A stretch of DNA of 64,000 bases from Streptomyces sp. MUM 2J (GTDB lineage Bacteria; Actinomycetota; Actinomycetes; Streptomycetales; Streptomycetaceae), in contig NZ_JADWYM010000012.1 in NCBI RefSeq assembly GCF_022414535.1, positions 62,001 to 126,000 of the forward strand, in the 5' to 3' direction. Shown here one piece after another: positions 8,526 to 16,065 of this stretch. The notes below the pieces were generated by a model, which was not told the DNA's origin, searched no databases, and saw only the letters and a program-made list of their open reading frames with translations. The translations under genes and the position numbers were made by a program. Numbering within the stretch: position 1 is the first letter of the stretch; each line of letters starts with the position of its first letter.

Positions 8526-9239
8526 ATGCACGCAGTGATCCTCGCCGGAGGCAAGGGCGTCCGGCTGCGGCCGTACACGACCGCGCTGCCCAAACCGCTC
8601 GTCCCCATCGGGGACCAGCACGCGATCCTGGAGATCGTGCTGCGCCAGCTGTCGAAGGCCGGCTTCACCAGCTGCACCATCGCCATCGGCCATCTCGGGG
8701 AGATCATCCGTGCCTACGTCGGTGACGGCTCCCAGTGGGGCATGAGCATCGACTACGCCATGGAGGACAACCCACTCGGCACGATGGGCCCGCTGCTCAC
8801 ACTCCGCGACCGGCTTCCGGAGGACTTCCTGGTGATGAACGGCGACGTACTCACCGACCTCGACTACGCCGACGTGCTGAGCCGCCACGAGGCGTCAAGG
8901 GCGCCGCTGACCATCGCCACCTACGCCCGCAAGGTCCGCATCGACTTCGGGGTGCTGACGACGGACGCCAGCCAGGTCGTGGCGTTCACGGAGAAGCCGA
9001 GCATCGACTACCGGGTGTCCATGGGCGTCTACGGCGTCTCGCGCGCCACGCTGGAGGCCTACACGCCGGGGCTGCCGCTGGGCTTCGACGAGCTGGTGCT
9101 GGACCTGCTCGCCGAGCAGCGGCCCCCGCAGGCCTACGAGTTCGACGGCTACTGGCTCGACATCGGGCGTCCGGACGACTACGACCGGGCCAACGCCGAG
9201 TTCACCAGCCGCAAGTCGCTGTTGCTCAAGGGAGCCTGA
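8526..9239 (+). CDS. Sugar-phosphate nucleotidyltransferase
   Basis: A 237-residue NTP_transferase-fold enzyme that activates a sugar 1-phosphate to an NDP-sugar. The signature LAGGKGVRLRPYT covers residues 6-18, with KPLVPIGD following. The metal-binding NGDVLTD is at 105-111, and FTEKPSIDYRVSMGVY and WLDIGRPDDY mark the acceptor part. It is short and lacks a C-terminal beta-helix or CBS domain, like mannose-1-phosphate guanylyltransferase-type and PtmE-core enzymes. The nucleotide and sugar cannot be deduced. AGGAGG lies 5 bases before the ATG. It probably feeds the polysaccharide pathway with the flanking SDRs. Confidence 0.82.
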   Translation: MHAVILAGGKGVRLRPYTTALPKPLVPIGDQHAILEIVLRQLSKAGFTSCTIAIGHLGEIIRAYVGDGSQWGMSIDYAMEDNPLGTMGPLLTLRDRLPEDFLVMNGDVLTDLDYADVLSRHEASRAPLTIATYARKVRIDFGVLTTDASQVVAFTEKPSIDYRVSMGVYGVSRATLEAYTPGLPLGFDELVLDLLAEQRPPQAYEFDGYWLDIGRPDDYDRANAEFTSRKSLLLKGA

Positions 9240-9245
9240 GACCCC

Positions 9246-10169
9246 ATGCGCATCCTGGTTCTCGGTTCCACCGGATACCTCGGCAGCCATGTCGTCGAGC
9301 AGCTGCGCGCCCGTCCGGGCGTGCGGCTGCTCCTCGGCGGCCGGTCGGCCGCCGAGGTGACCGTCGACCTGGCGTCGGACCGGCCGCGGGAGCTGGCCGG
9401 AGCCCTGGCGTCGGTCGGCCCCGACGCGGTCGTGAACTGCGCGGGAGCGACCGGCGGGGACCCCGTCACGCTCGCGGAGGTGAACGCACGCGGCCCCGCC
9501 GTGCTCTGCGCGGCGCTGCGGGAGGCGGCGCCCCGGGCCCGTCTGGTCCATCTCGGCTCGGCCGCCGAGTACGGCCCCGGCGCACCCGGCACGCGGGTGC
9601 CCGAGTCGGCGGGCACTTCCCCGGCCGGCCCGTACGGTGCGACCAAGCTCGCGGGCACGGTGGCGGTGACCGCGTCGGGCCTGGACGCCGTGGTGCTGCG
9701 GGTCGGCAACCCGGTGGGCCCGGGAGCCCCGCCCACCGGCCTGCCCGGCCGGGTCGCCGGCCTCCTCGCGGAGGCCGGGGCCGATCCGGGGGCGGTCCTG
9801 GAACTCGGCGACCTGTCCGCCCACCGGGACTTCGTGGACGCCCGCGACGTGGCCCGGGCGGTGGTGCTCGCGGCCACCGCCCCGGGCGGCCTGCCCCGGG
9901 TGCTGAACATCAGCGGCGGCGATGCGGTCCCGGTGCGCGAGCTGGTGCGGACGCTGGCGGACGTGGCCGGGTTCCGGGGGCGGATCGCCGAGCAGGGCGG
10001 GGGCGGTTCCACGCGCTCCGCCCAGGTGTCGTGGCAGTGCTCCGACATCACCGCCGCCGGCGACGCCCTCGGCTGGCGCCCCGAGCACATCCTCAAGGCG
10101 TCGCTGGCCGCGCTGTGGGAGGCGGCGGGCTCCGGCTCGCACCCGCCCGAGGCGGCGAGGACGCGGTGA
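9246..10169 (+). CDS. NAD(P)-dependent epimerase/dehydratase (extended SDR)
   Basis: A nucleotide-sugar SDR of 307 residues. The N-terminus MRILVLGSTGYLGSHV carries the GxxGxxG cofactor motif (7-13). HLGSAAEYG (102-110) and Tyr130/Lys134 in GPYGATK make the catalytic set. The middle part (GDLSAHRDFVDARDVARAV) is typical of NDP-sugar reductases and epimerases such as RmlD or GalE relatives. The substrate is unknown. It starts six bases after the nucleotidyltransferase and its stop overlaps the next GTG. It probably converts the product of the upstream dehydratase or supplies the polymer precursor. Confidence 0.8.
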   Translation: MRILVLGSTGYLGSHVVEQLRARPGVRLLLGGRSAAEVTVDLASDRPRELAGALASVGPDAVVNCAGATGGDPVTLAEVNARGPAVLCAALREAAPRARLVHLGSAAEYGPGAPGTRVPESAGTSPAGPYGATKLAGTVAVTASGLDAVVLRVGNPVGPGAPPTGLPGRVAGLLAEAGADPGAVLELGDLSAHRDFVDARDVARAVVLAATAPGGLPRVLNISGGDAVPVRELVRTLADVAGFRGRIAEQGGGGSTRSAQVSWQCSDITAAGDALGWRPEHILKASLAALWEAAGSGSHPPEAARTR

Positions 10170-10828
10170 GTCTGCTGATCCCGCTGTACGTCCATCCGAC
10201 GGAGGACCCGGCAGCCTGGCAGCGCCTCATCGGCGGCGCCAGCCGCACCTACGCCGTCGTGATGAACCCCGCGAACGGGCCGGGGTCCGCCCCGGATCCG
10301 GCGTTCGCCGCGGCGGCGGAGGCACTGCACGCGGCGGGGGCACGGCTGATCGGCTACGTCGACACGGACTACGGCACGCGCGACCCGGCAGAGGTCACCG
10401 CCGAGGTACGCCGGCATCAGCAGTGGTACGCGGCGGACGGATGCTTCCTGGACCGGGTGACGGCAGGGCCGGACGGGCTGTCGGCCTGCCGCCGCCTGGT
10501 GCGGTCCGTGCGCCGGCTGGGTGCCTCGACGGTCGTGCTGAACCCGGGGGTGCACCCGGCTGCGGGCTATGCGCGGCTCGCGGACCTCACCGTCACCTTC
10601 GAGGGCCACTGGTCCACGTACGTGGCGACGTTCAGCCGCCCGTCGTGGGCCATGCGGCAGCCACCGGACCGGATGTGCCACCTCGTCTACGGGGTGCCGG
10701 AGCAGCTCGTCCCGCTCGCCGTGCGGACCGCGCACGAGCGGGGGGCCGCCGTATGCGGCCCCGTGACGGGAGAGCTGCCCAACCCGTGGTCCCGGCTCAC
10801 GCCCGCACTGAGCGAGGCGGACCGGTGA
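10166..10828 (+). CDS. Spherulin-4 family protein (GH135-like)
   Basis: A 220-residue TIM-barrel-like protein of the spherulation-specific family 4. Visible landmarks are the opening LLIPLYVHP, then GYVDTDYGTR, the acidic strand GCFLDRV, and VVLNPGVHP. The fungal member Sph3 (GH135) cleaves galactosaminogalactan and is essential for its synthesis. There is no signal peptide: the GTG start at 10166 overlaps the previous stop (GTGA) and enters directly into the first strand, so the protein is probably cytoplasmic here. It is sandwiched between precursor enzymes and a GH114 gene, which supports a role with a GalNAc-type polymer. Confidence 0.85.
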   Translation: MSLLIPLYVHPTEDPAAWQRLIGGASRTYAVVMNPANGPGSAPDPAFAAAAEALHAAGARLIGYVDTDYGTRDPAEVTAEVRRHQQWYAADGCFLDRVTAGPDGLSACRRLVRSVRRLGASTVVLNPGVHPAAGYARLADLTVTFEGHWSTYVATFSRPSWAMRQPPDRMCHLVYGVPEQLVPLAVRTAHERGAAVCGPVTGELPNPWSRLTPALSEADR

Positions 10829-11631
10829 GCCGGGGCGCGCGGCCCGTCGCCGCGGCCCTGGCGCTGGCCCTCGTCGCGGCGCTGGCCGCCTGCTCCGGCG
10901 GCCACGGCCGTGCGGGCGGCCCGCGCACGGCCGCGCTGTGGCAGCCGCGGCCCGGGCTGACCTGGCAGTGGCAGCTCGACGGGCGGGTCGACCCCTCCGT
11001 CGACGCCGCCGTCTACGACATCGACGGGTTCGAGAACTCCGCCTCGGACGTGGCCCGTCTGCACCGCGACGGCAGGAAGGTGATCTGCTACATCAACGTG
11101 GGAGCGTGGGAGGACTTCCGCCCCGACCGGCACGACTTCCCGCAGTCGGTTTTGGGTGGGCCCAACGGCTGGAACGGCGAACGCTGGCTGGACATCCGCA
11201 AGGTGTCGGTCCTGCGGCCCCTCATGGAACGCCGGTTCGACATGTGCCGGGACAAGGGCTTCGACGCCGTGGAGCCGGACCTGGTCGAGGGGTACGGCAA
11301 CAAGACGGGCTTCCCGCTCACGGCGGCCGACCAGCTCCGCTACAACCGCATGATCGCGGAGATCGCGCACGAGCGGGGGCTGGCCGTGGGTCTGAAGAAC
11401 GACCTGCCCCAGATCCCGCAGTTGCTGGGTCACTTCGACTTCGCCGTCAACGAGGAGTGCGCCCAGTACGACGAGTGCCGGCGGCTCGAACCGTTCGTGA
11501 AGGCGGGCAAGGCGGTCTTCCACGTGGAGTACTCCGAACCGCGGGAGGAGTTCTGCCCGCAGGCGCGGTCGCTGCGGCTGTCGTCGATGGTGAAGAAGCC
11601 GGAACTGGACACCTGGCGCAAACCCTGCTGA
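10825..11631 (+). CDS. Endo-alpha-1,4-polygalactosaminidase lipoprotein (GH114)
   Basis: A 268-residue exported glycoside hydrolase. The N-terminus is a signal peptide with lipobox LAAC (Cys23), so it should be a lipid-anchored enzyme outside the membrane. GH114 motifs are clear: WQWQLDG, VYDIDGFEN, ICYINVGAWEDFRPD, WLDIRK, GFDAVEPDLVEGY and VGLKND. Family members (bacterial polygalactosaminidases, the PelA hydrolase domain, fungal Ega3) cut alpha-1,4-linked galactosamine. The GTG start overlaps the spherulin-4 stop. A strong hairpin follows at 11642. Its presence is the best clue that the locus makes a galactosamine-containing polymer. Confidence 0.9.
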   Translation: MSRGARPVAAALALALVAALAACSGGHGRAGGPRTAALWQPRPGLTWQWQLDGRVDPSVDAAVYDIDGFENSASDVARLHRDGRKVICYINVGAWEDFRPDRHDFPQSVLGGPNGWNGERWLDIRKVSVLRPLMERRFDMCRDKGFDAVEPDLVEGYGNKTGFPLTAADQLRYNRMIAEIAHERGLAVGLKNDLPQIPQLLGHFDFAVNEECAQYDECRRLEPFVKAGKAVFHVEYSEPREEFCPQARSLRLSSMVKKPELDTWRKPC

Positions 11632-11641
11632 CGACCCCGAC

Positions 11642-11674
11642 GGCCGCGGTCCCCGCCCAGCGGGGGCCGCGGCC
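11642..11674 (+). terminator. Terminator hairpin after the polysaccharide locus
   Basis: Fifteen-base arms (11642-11656 and 11660-11674) pair fully with one G-U and a three-base loop, starting 10 bases after the GH114 stop. No U-tract follows, as is usual for Streptomyces terminators. Confidence 0.75.
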
Positions 11675-11864
11675 CTCGCCTGACGACGCGGTGGAGCCAC
11701 GCGGCTCCGCCGTTGCGGGCCGGTGGCGAGTGCCTGCCCGGACGCGGCGACGGGGCCCTCGGGGTGCCGTCACGCTTCGCGGTCCGGGCTGTCTTGATCC
11801 AGTATGCCGGGGCCGCGTGGCCGGGACCGGTGCCCCCGGGGTGGGGTACCCCGCGGCCCGTGTG

Positions 11865-11894
11865 CCCCGGCCGTTTCCTCCCCGCCGGCCGGGG
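11865..11894 (-). terminator. Terminator-like hairpin after the DUF5682 gene
   Basis: CCCCGGCCG (11865-11873) and CGGCCGGGG (11886-11894) form a perfect 9-bp stem with a 12-base loop. It lies 10 bases past the DUF5682 stop on the minus strand and faces the terminator of the convergent polysaccharide locus. Confidence 0.55.
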
Positions 11895-11904
11895 CGGTGA
11901 CTCA

Positions 11905-14736
11905 CTACTGTGCCGTGCCGCCCAGCAGCACCTGCAGCGCCTGCGCGGTCCGCGGATGGCGGGCGAGGAGCACGGGGCCTGCGGGGGCCGGCGCCGCCAC
12001 CTGCCATGTCCCCTCGCAGCCGAGCAGGTGCGCCGTCGCGTCGCAGGTGGCGGGGTGGGCGGCGAGCAGCGGCAGGGCTCCGCGCCCGGCAGAGCCAGCG
12101 CGGGAAGGGCCGGCGGGCTCCGCGGCCGGTTCGCCGTGCCAGGGCGGGACCCACGCGTCCAGGGCTGCGAGCCGCCCCGGGAAGACGCGGCCGGCCTCGC
12201 GGATCAGCAGGGGTGCGAGGTCGCCGCCGTCACGGAGGGTGGTGATCAGGGTCGGCAGCCAGGGCAGCAGCACCGGATCCGGCAGCCGGGCGAAGGCGTG
12301 GGAGACGGCCTCGACGACGAAGTCGGCCAGTTGGGGCACCGGTTCCAGGGCGTGCAGGAACCCGCTGAGGTAGCGCGGGTAGGCCGGGACGACCAGCGGG
12401 TTGGCGAGCAGTGCGTCGCACCGCGCGCGCAGATCGGTGCGGGAGAGCCGGCCGAGCTGGGCCTCGGCTGCCCACAGCAGGGCCGTCTTGGCCGGGTCCT
12501 CGGGATGCGACTGGGCGACGGCGAGTTCCAGCTGGGCTCGGTCGCAGCCGAGGGACAGCGCGAGGCTCTCCATGCTGAACAGGAAGCCCAGCATGGCCGC
12601 GACCTGGCGGACGCTCGCGTCGTCGTCGGCGAACGCCGTGGGCAGCAGGGTGCAGTAGTGTGCGTAGCCCGTCTTGACGAAGGCCTCGATCCACGCGGGC
12701 AGGGACGGCTCGCTGGTGCGGTAGTGGCCGAGCAGCCGGCGGGCCCGGCGCAGGACCTCCGGAGCGCCGTCGACGCTGCGTTCGGTCGCCAGCACCTCCA
12801 GGGCGTGCAGGCCGAGTTCGTCGGCGAGGCGGCGGCTGTGCAGGTAGAGGGTGGCGTCCTCGACGGCTTCGAGGACGGTCGCCGTGGTCGCCTGGGGGCC
12901 GTAGGCGGTGCGCCGCAGCCGCTGTTCGAGGACCTGCTCGATGCTGACGCCCTCGTAGCCCAGTTCGATGAGGGCCCGCTGATGGGTGCCGAGGGCCAGG
13001 TCCCACGACTCCTGGATGGGGCGCTCACCCAGCCGCCGTTCGCCCATGACGGGACGCGCGGCACCGTGCGGCATCAGGTAACGGAGCATCCACAGCACGT
13101 CCGAGCACTGCTCCAGCTCCGGCCGGGACGTCATGTCGAGCAGGGCCCGCTGGACGCCGCGCTGCTGAAGCCTGAGGGCGAGGGGGGCGAGCCGGTCGTG
13201 GACGTCGCGGGCGAGCGGCGGCAGGGCGTCGTAACCGACCCGGCCGACCCGGTCGCCGCCGAGCATGATCTCGGTGAGGCGGCGCACGTCGCGCCGGCCC
13301 GGCACACGGTCCTTCTCGATGCAGGTGACCGCCGCGTCCTGGAAGTCGTACGGCGTGGGCTTGGCCCGGTCGCGCATGCCGGCCAGCAGGATCGACGTCT
13401 CGAACACCGCGATGGCGTCGGCGGTGGAGGCGAGGTAGCCGTTGCGCCGGGCGGCCCGCACGATCTCCACCGACCAGCCGAGGAGTTCGGTCTCGTCGAG
13501 GCGGTCCAGGACCGGGGGCCGTTGCAGGAAGCCGGTGAGCCTGTCGGGTTCGGCGGGCGCGCCACCGGGCGGGAGGGCCGCGGTGGCGGTCGCCGCCGCC
13601 TGTGCCGTCTTCCGCGCTCCCTTCTTCGCGGTGCCGGAGCCGGCCTGCCCGGTGAGCCGGTAGGGCACGACCCGGGTGCGCCGGAGGTTCTTGGCGAACT
13701 GGGTCGCGGCGATGGACACCGAACCGGCGGTGAGGCCGAACTGTGCCTCGATCGCCGCGTGGCTGGACGGGATCAGCCCGTGCTGCCAGCGGGTGGCGCT
13801 GGGCGCGCTGATGTCGAAGGCGTCGTCGCCGTCCACGCCGAACTCCGCCACCCGGCTGGCCGCGTGGAACGCGCCGCAGACGTAGATGCAGTCGGCGGGG
13901 TCGGTGCCGGTCGCGGCGAGGTGCGAGCGCATCCGCGTCCACATGTGACGCTCGCGGTCCTCGTCGACGCGGACCCGGTGCGGGTCGCCCGGGGCGAGGC
14001 GACGGAAGAGGCTTCCGATCAGCAGCATCACCTGGAGGTAGGTGGCGTGGTCGCTGTCCCCGAGGGGCAGTTCCACGTACTGGTGCCACCACTCCGACCA
14101 GTGCCTCACCCGGCCGTGCCGCAGCAGGTGCTCCTCCAGTTCGGCGAAGCGGGGGCGCAGGTCGCCGATCTCCACGCCGACCGCGTCACCGTGCAGGGCG
14201 GCCTCCTCCTCGACGAAAGCGTCCGCGTCGGCCGGTTCGGCGGTGCCGTCGCCGTTCTCCCGCCACTGGAAGACGTGGTCGGAGGAACGGTCGACGAGGA
14301 CGAGTTCGACGCCGGGGGTGTCCAGCGCGTAGGCGATCGCCTGGTACTCGGCGGACGCCTCGGTGATCGGGGCGACGACCGACAGCGGTGCCCACTCGGC
14401 GGGGAAGCCGTCGACCTCGGTGGCGTACGCCTGCACGGCGACCGGGAGCCGGCAGTTGCGCAGCTCCGTCAGCAGCGGTGCCATGTCCTCGCAGAGCTCC
14501 AGGTACACCACCTTCGGCTGCTTCTCGCGCAGCCGGCGCGCCATGGCGAGGGCCGAGGCGGGCGAGTGGTGGCAGACCGGGAAGATCTCCAGTGGTTCGC
14601 GTACCGCGCGGTCGACGTCGTCGACGATGCCGAGGAGGATGCCCTCCAGCGCCCGGGGCCCGTCGGCGAACGCCGCTGCGGCCTGCTGGAGCTGGCCGCG
14701 CAGGGCGGTGAAGGTTCCCTCGTCCACGGCGCTCAC
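11905..14736 (-). CDS. DUF5682 family protein of the SWIM-VWA-MoxR cassette
   Basis: A 943-residue protein of unknown biochemical function. The N-terminal part holds FPVCHHSPASALAMARRL, the acidic block VVYLELCEDM and, near residue 290, IYVCGAFHAAS. Such Glu and GAxH motifs recall the TIKI/EreA/ChaN superfamily of putative metallohydrolases; this link is my inference. The C-terminal two thirds is largely alpha-helical. No signal peptide or membrane segment is visible. The GTG start overlaps the MoxR stop (GTGA), so it is the last gene of the operon. A DUF5682 protein beside MoxR, VWA and SWIM genes recurs in actinobacteria. Confidence 0.8.
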   Translation of the reverse strand: MSAVDEGTFTALRGQLQQAAAAFADGPRALEGILLGIVDDVDRAVREPLEIFPVCHHSPASALAMARRLREKQPKVVYLELCEDMAPLLTELRNCRLPVAVQAYATEVDGFPAEWAPLSVVAPITEASAEYQAIAYALDTPGVELVLVDRSSDHVFQWRENGDGTAEPADADAFVEEEAALHGDAVGVEIGDLRPRFAELEEHLLRHGRVRHWSEWWHQYVELPLGDSDHATYLQVMLLIGSLFRRLAPGDPHRVRVDEDRERHMWTRMRSHLAATGTDPADCIYVCGAFHAASRVAEFGVDGDDAFDISAPSATRWQHGLIPSSHAAIEAQFGLTAGSVSIAATQFAKNLRRTRVVPYRLTGQAGSGTAKKGARKTAQAAATATAALPPGGAPAEPDRLTGFLQRPPVLDRLDETELLGWSVEIVRAARRNGYLASTADAIAVFETSILLAGMRDRAKPTPYDFQDAAVTCIEKDRVPGRRDVRRLTEIMLGGDRVGRVGYDALPPLARDVHDRLAPLALRLQQRGVQRALLDMTSRPELEQCSDVLWMLRYLMPHGAARPVMGERRLGERPIQESWDLALGTHQRALIELGYEGVSIEQVLEQRLRRTAYGPQATTATVLEAVEDATLYLHSRRLADELGLHALEVLATERSVDGAPEVLRRARRLLGHYRTSEPSLPAWIEAFVKTGYAHYCTLLPTAFADDDASVRQVAAMLGFLFSMESLALSLGCDRAQLELAVAQSHPEDPAKTALLWAAEAQLGRLSRTDLRARCDALLANPLVVPAYPRYLSGFLHALEPVPQLADFVVEAVSHAFARLPDPVLLPWLPTLITTLRDGGDLAPLLIREAGRVFPGRLAALDAWVPPWHGEPAAEPAGPSRAGSAGRGALPLLAAHPATCDATAHLLGCEGTWQVAAPAPAGPVLLARHPRTAQALQVLLGGTAQ

Positions 14737-15845
14737 GACAGGGTCGCGATCGCGTCGCGCCCGCCTTCGAGGAACTCCGGCCAGGAGCCGCCCTCTTCCT
14801 TGCTCCGCGGTTCGACGACGCCGTGCAGGTACTTGTTGAGGATGGCGAGGTCCTCGGGCTCGCGGCGGGCGAGCGATCCGACGAGCGAGGAGGCGAGGGT
14901 GCGGGCGGTCAGGGCGCGCTCGCCGAAGAAGTTCCCGTGCAGGACGGCGTCCTCCAGGACGCCGATCTGCTCGGCGGTGGACAGCGCCGACTCCAGCTTC
15001 TCGTCGTCGCTGCCGGCCGCCGCGGCGGAGGCACGCAGGTCGGAGAAGCTGCGCAGCAGCACGTCCAGCAGGGTCGGCGGCACGTCCAGGTCGATGCTGT
15101 GCCGGCGCAGCAGTTCCTCGGTGCGGAAGCGGACGATCTCCGCCTCGCTCTTCTTGTTGGTCACCACCGGGATGCGCACGAAGTTGAACCGCCGCTTGAG
15201 GGCGGAGGACAGGTCGTTGACGCCCCGGTCACGGCTGTTGGCGGTGGCGATGACCGAGAAACCGGGCTGGGCGAAGACGATGCTGTCGCTGTCGAGTTCG
15301 GGGACCGAGATGTACTTCTCCGACAGGATGGAGATCAGCGCGTCCTGCACGTCGCTGGTGGCGCGGGTGAGTTCCTCGAAGCGGCCGATGACGCCGGTCT
15401 CCATCGCCGTCATGATCGGTGAGGGGATCATCGACTCCCGGGACTGGCCCTTGGCGATGACCATGGACACGTTCCACGAGTACTTGATGTGGTCCTCAGT
15501 GGTGCCGGCCGTGCCCTGCACGACGAGCGTGGAGTTGCGGCAGACCGCGGCGGCCAGCAGTTCGGCCAGCCAGCTCTTGCCGGTCCCCGGGTCGCCGATC
15601 AGCAGCAGCCCGCGGTCCGAGGCGAGGGTGACGATGGCCCGCTCGACGATGCTGCGGTCGCCGAACCACTTCTGGGAGACCTCGCGGTCGAGGCCGTCGG
15701 CCCGCTCGGAGCCCAGGATGAACAGACGGATCATCTTCGGGGACAGCCGCCAGGAGAAGGGCTTGGGGTTGTCGTCGACCGATTCCAGCCAGTCCAGCTC
15801 CTCGGCGTACTTGATCTCGGCGGGGGCGCGCAACAGGTCGGACAT
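14733..15845 (-). CDS. MoxR-type AAA+ ATPase
   Basis: A 370-residue AAA+ ATPase. Walker A GDPGTGKS is at residues 84-91. The Walker B region reads GRFEELTRA (154-162), with Glu-Glu where many MoxR proteins have Asp-Glu. Sensor 1 VIATAN is at 198-203 and the arginine-finger segment ALKRRF at 215-220. MoxR ATPases act as chaperones that remodel or activate partners, typically with VWA proteins, and a VWA gene is directly upstream. The ATG at 15845 has GGAAAGG upstream. The stop overlaps the DUF5682 start. Transcription may have to pass a hairpin in the 220-base gap before it. Confidence 0.9.
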   Translation of the reverse strand: MSDLLRAPAEIKYAEELDWLESVDDNPKPFSWRLSPKMIRLFILGSERADGLDREVSQKWFGDRSIVERAIVTLASDRGLLLIGDPGTGKSWLAELLAAAVCRNSTLVVQGTAGTTEDHIKYSWNVSMVIAKGQSRESMIPSPIMTAMETGVIGRFEELTRATSDVQDALISILSEKYISVPELDSDSIVFAQPGFSVIATANSRDRGVNDLSSALKRRFNFVRIPVVTNKKSEAEIVRFRTEELLRRHSIDLDVPPTLLDVLLRSFSDLRASAAAAGSDDEKLESALSTAEQIGVLEDAVLHGNFFGERALTARTLASSLVGSLARREPEDLAILNKYLHGVVEPRSKEEGGSWPEFLEGGRDAIATLS

Positions 15846-15997
15846 GCGAAGGCCTTTCCAGGAGGGTGCACGGGGACGTGCGGGGATGCGGGACGGAGCG
15901 GGGAGGGGGCAGGGCGGAGCTGCGGGGCGTGACGGGGGTGAGCGGGGAAGGCGAGGCGGACGGTGGGCCGGCGCCTGCCGGAACGCGACCCGGTTCC

Positions 15998-16038
15998 GCG
16001 ACCGGACGGTTCACCGGGCCGCGGACCGTTCCGGTCGC
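15998..16038 (-). terminator. Hairpin between VWA and MoxR genes, possible attenuator
   Basis: Arms 15998-16010 and 16025-16038 pair over 13 bp with one bulged base and a 14-base loop. It starts about 28 bases after the VWA stop on the minus strand, in the only long gap (220 bases) of an otherwise overlapping operon. It may lower expression of the MoxR and DUF5682 genes relative to SWIM and VWA. Nothing else is seen in the gap. Confidence 0.5.
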
Positions 16039-16065
16039 AGCGCCGGGTGTCGCGGCAGCAGTCTC

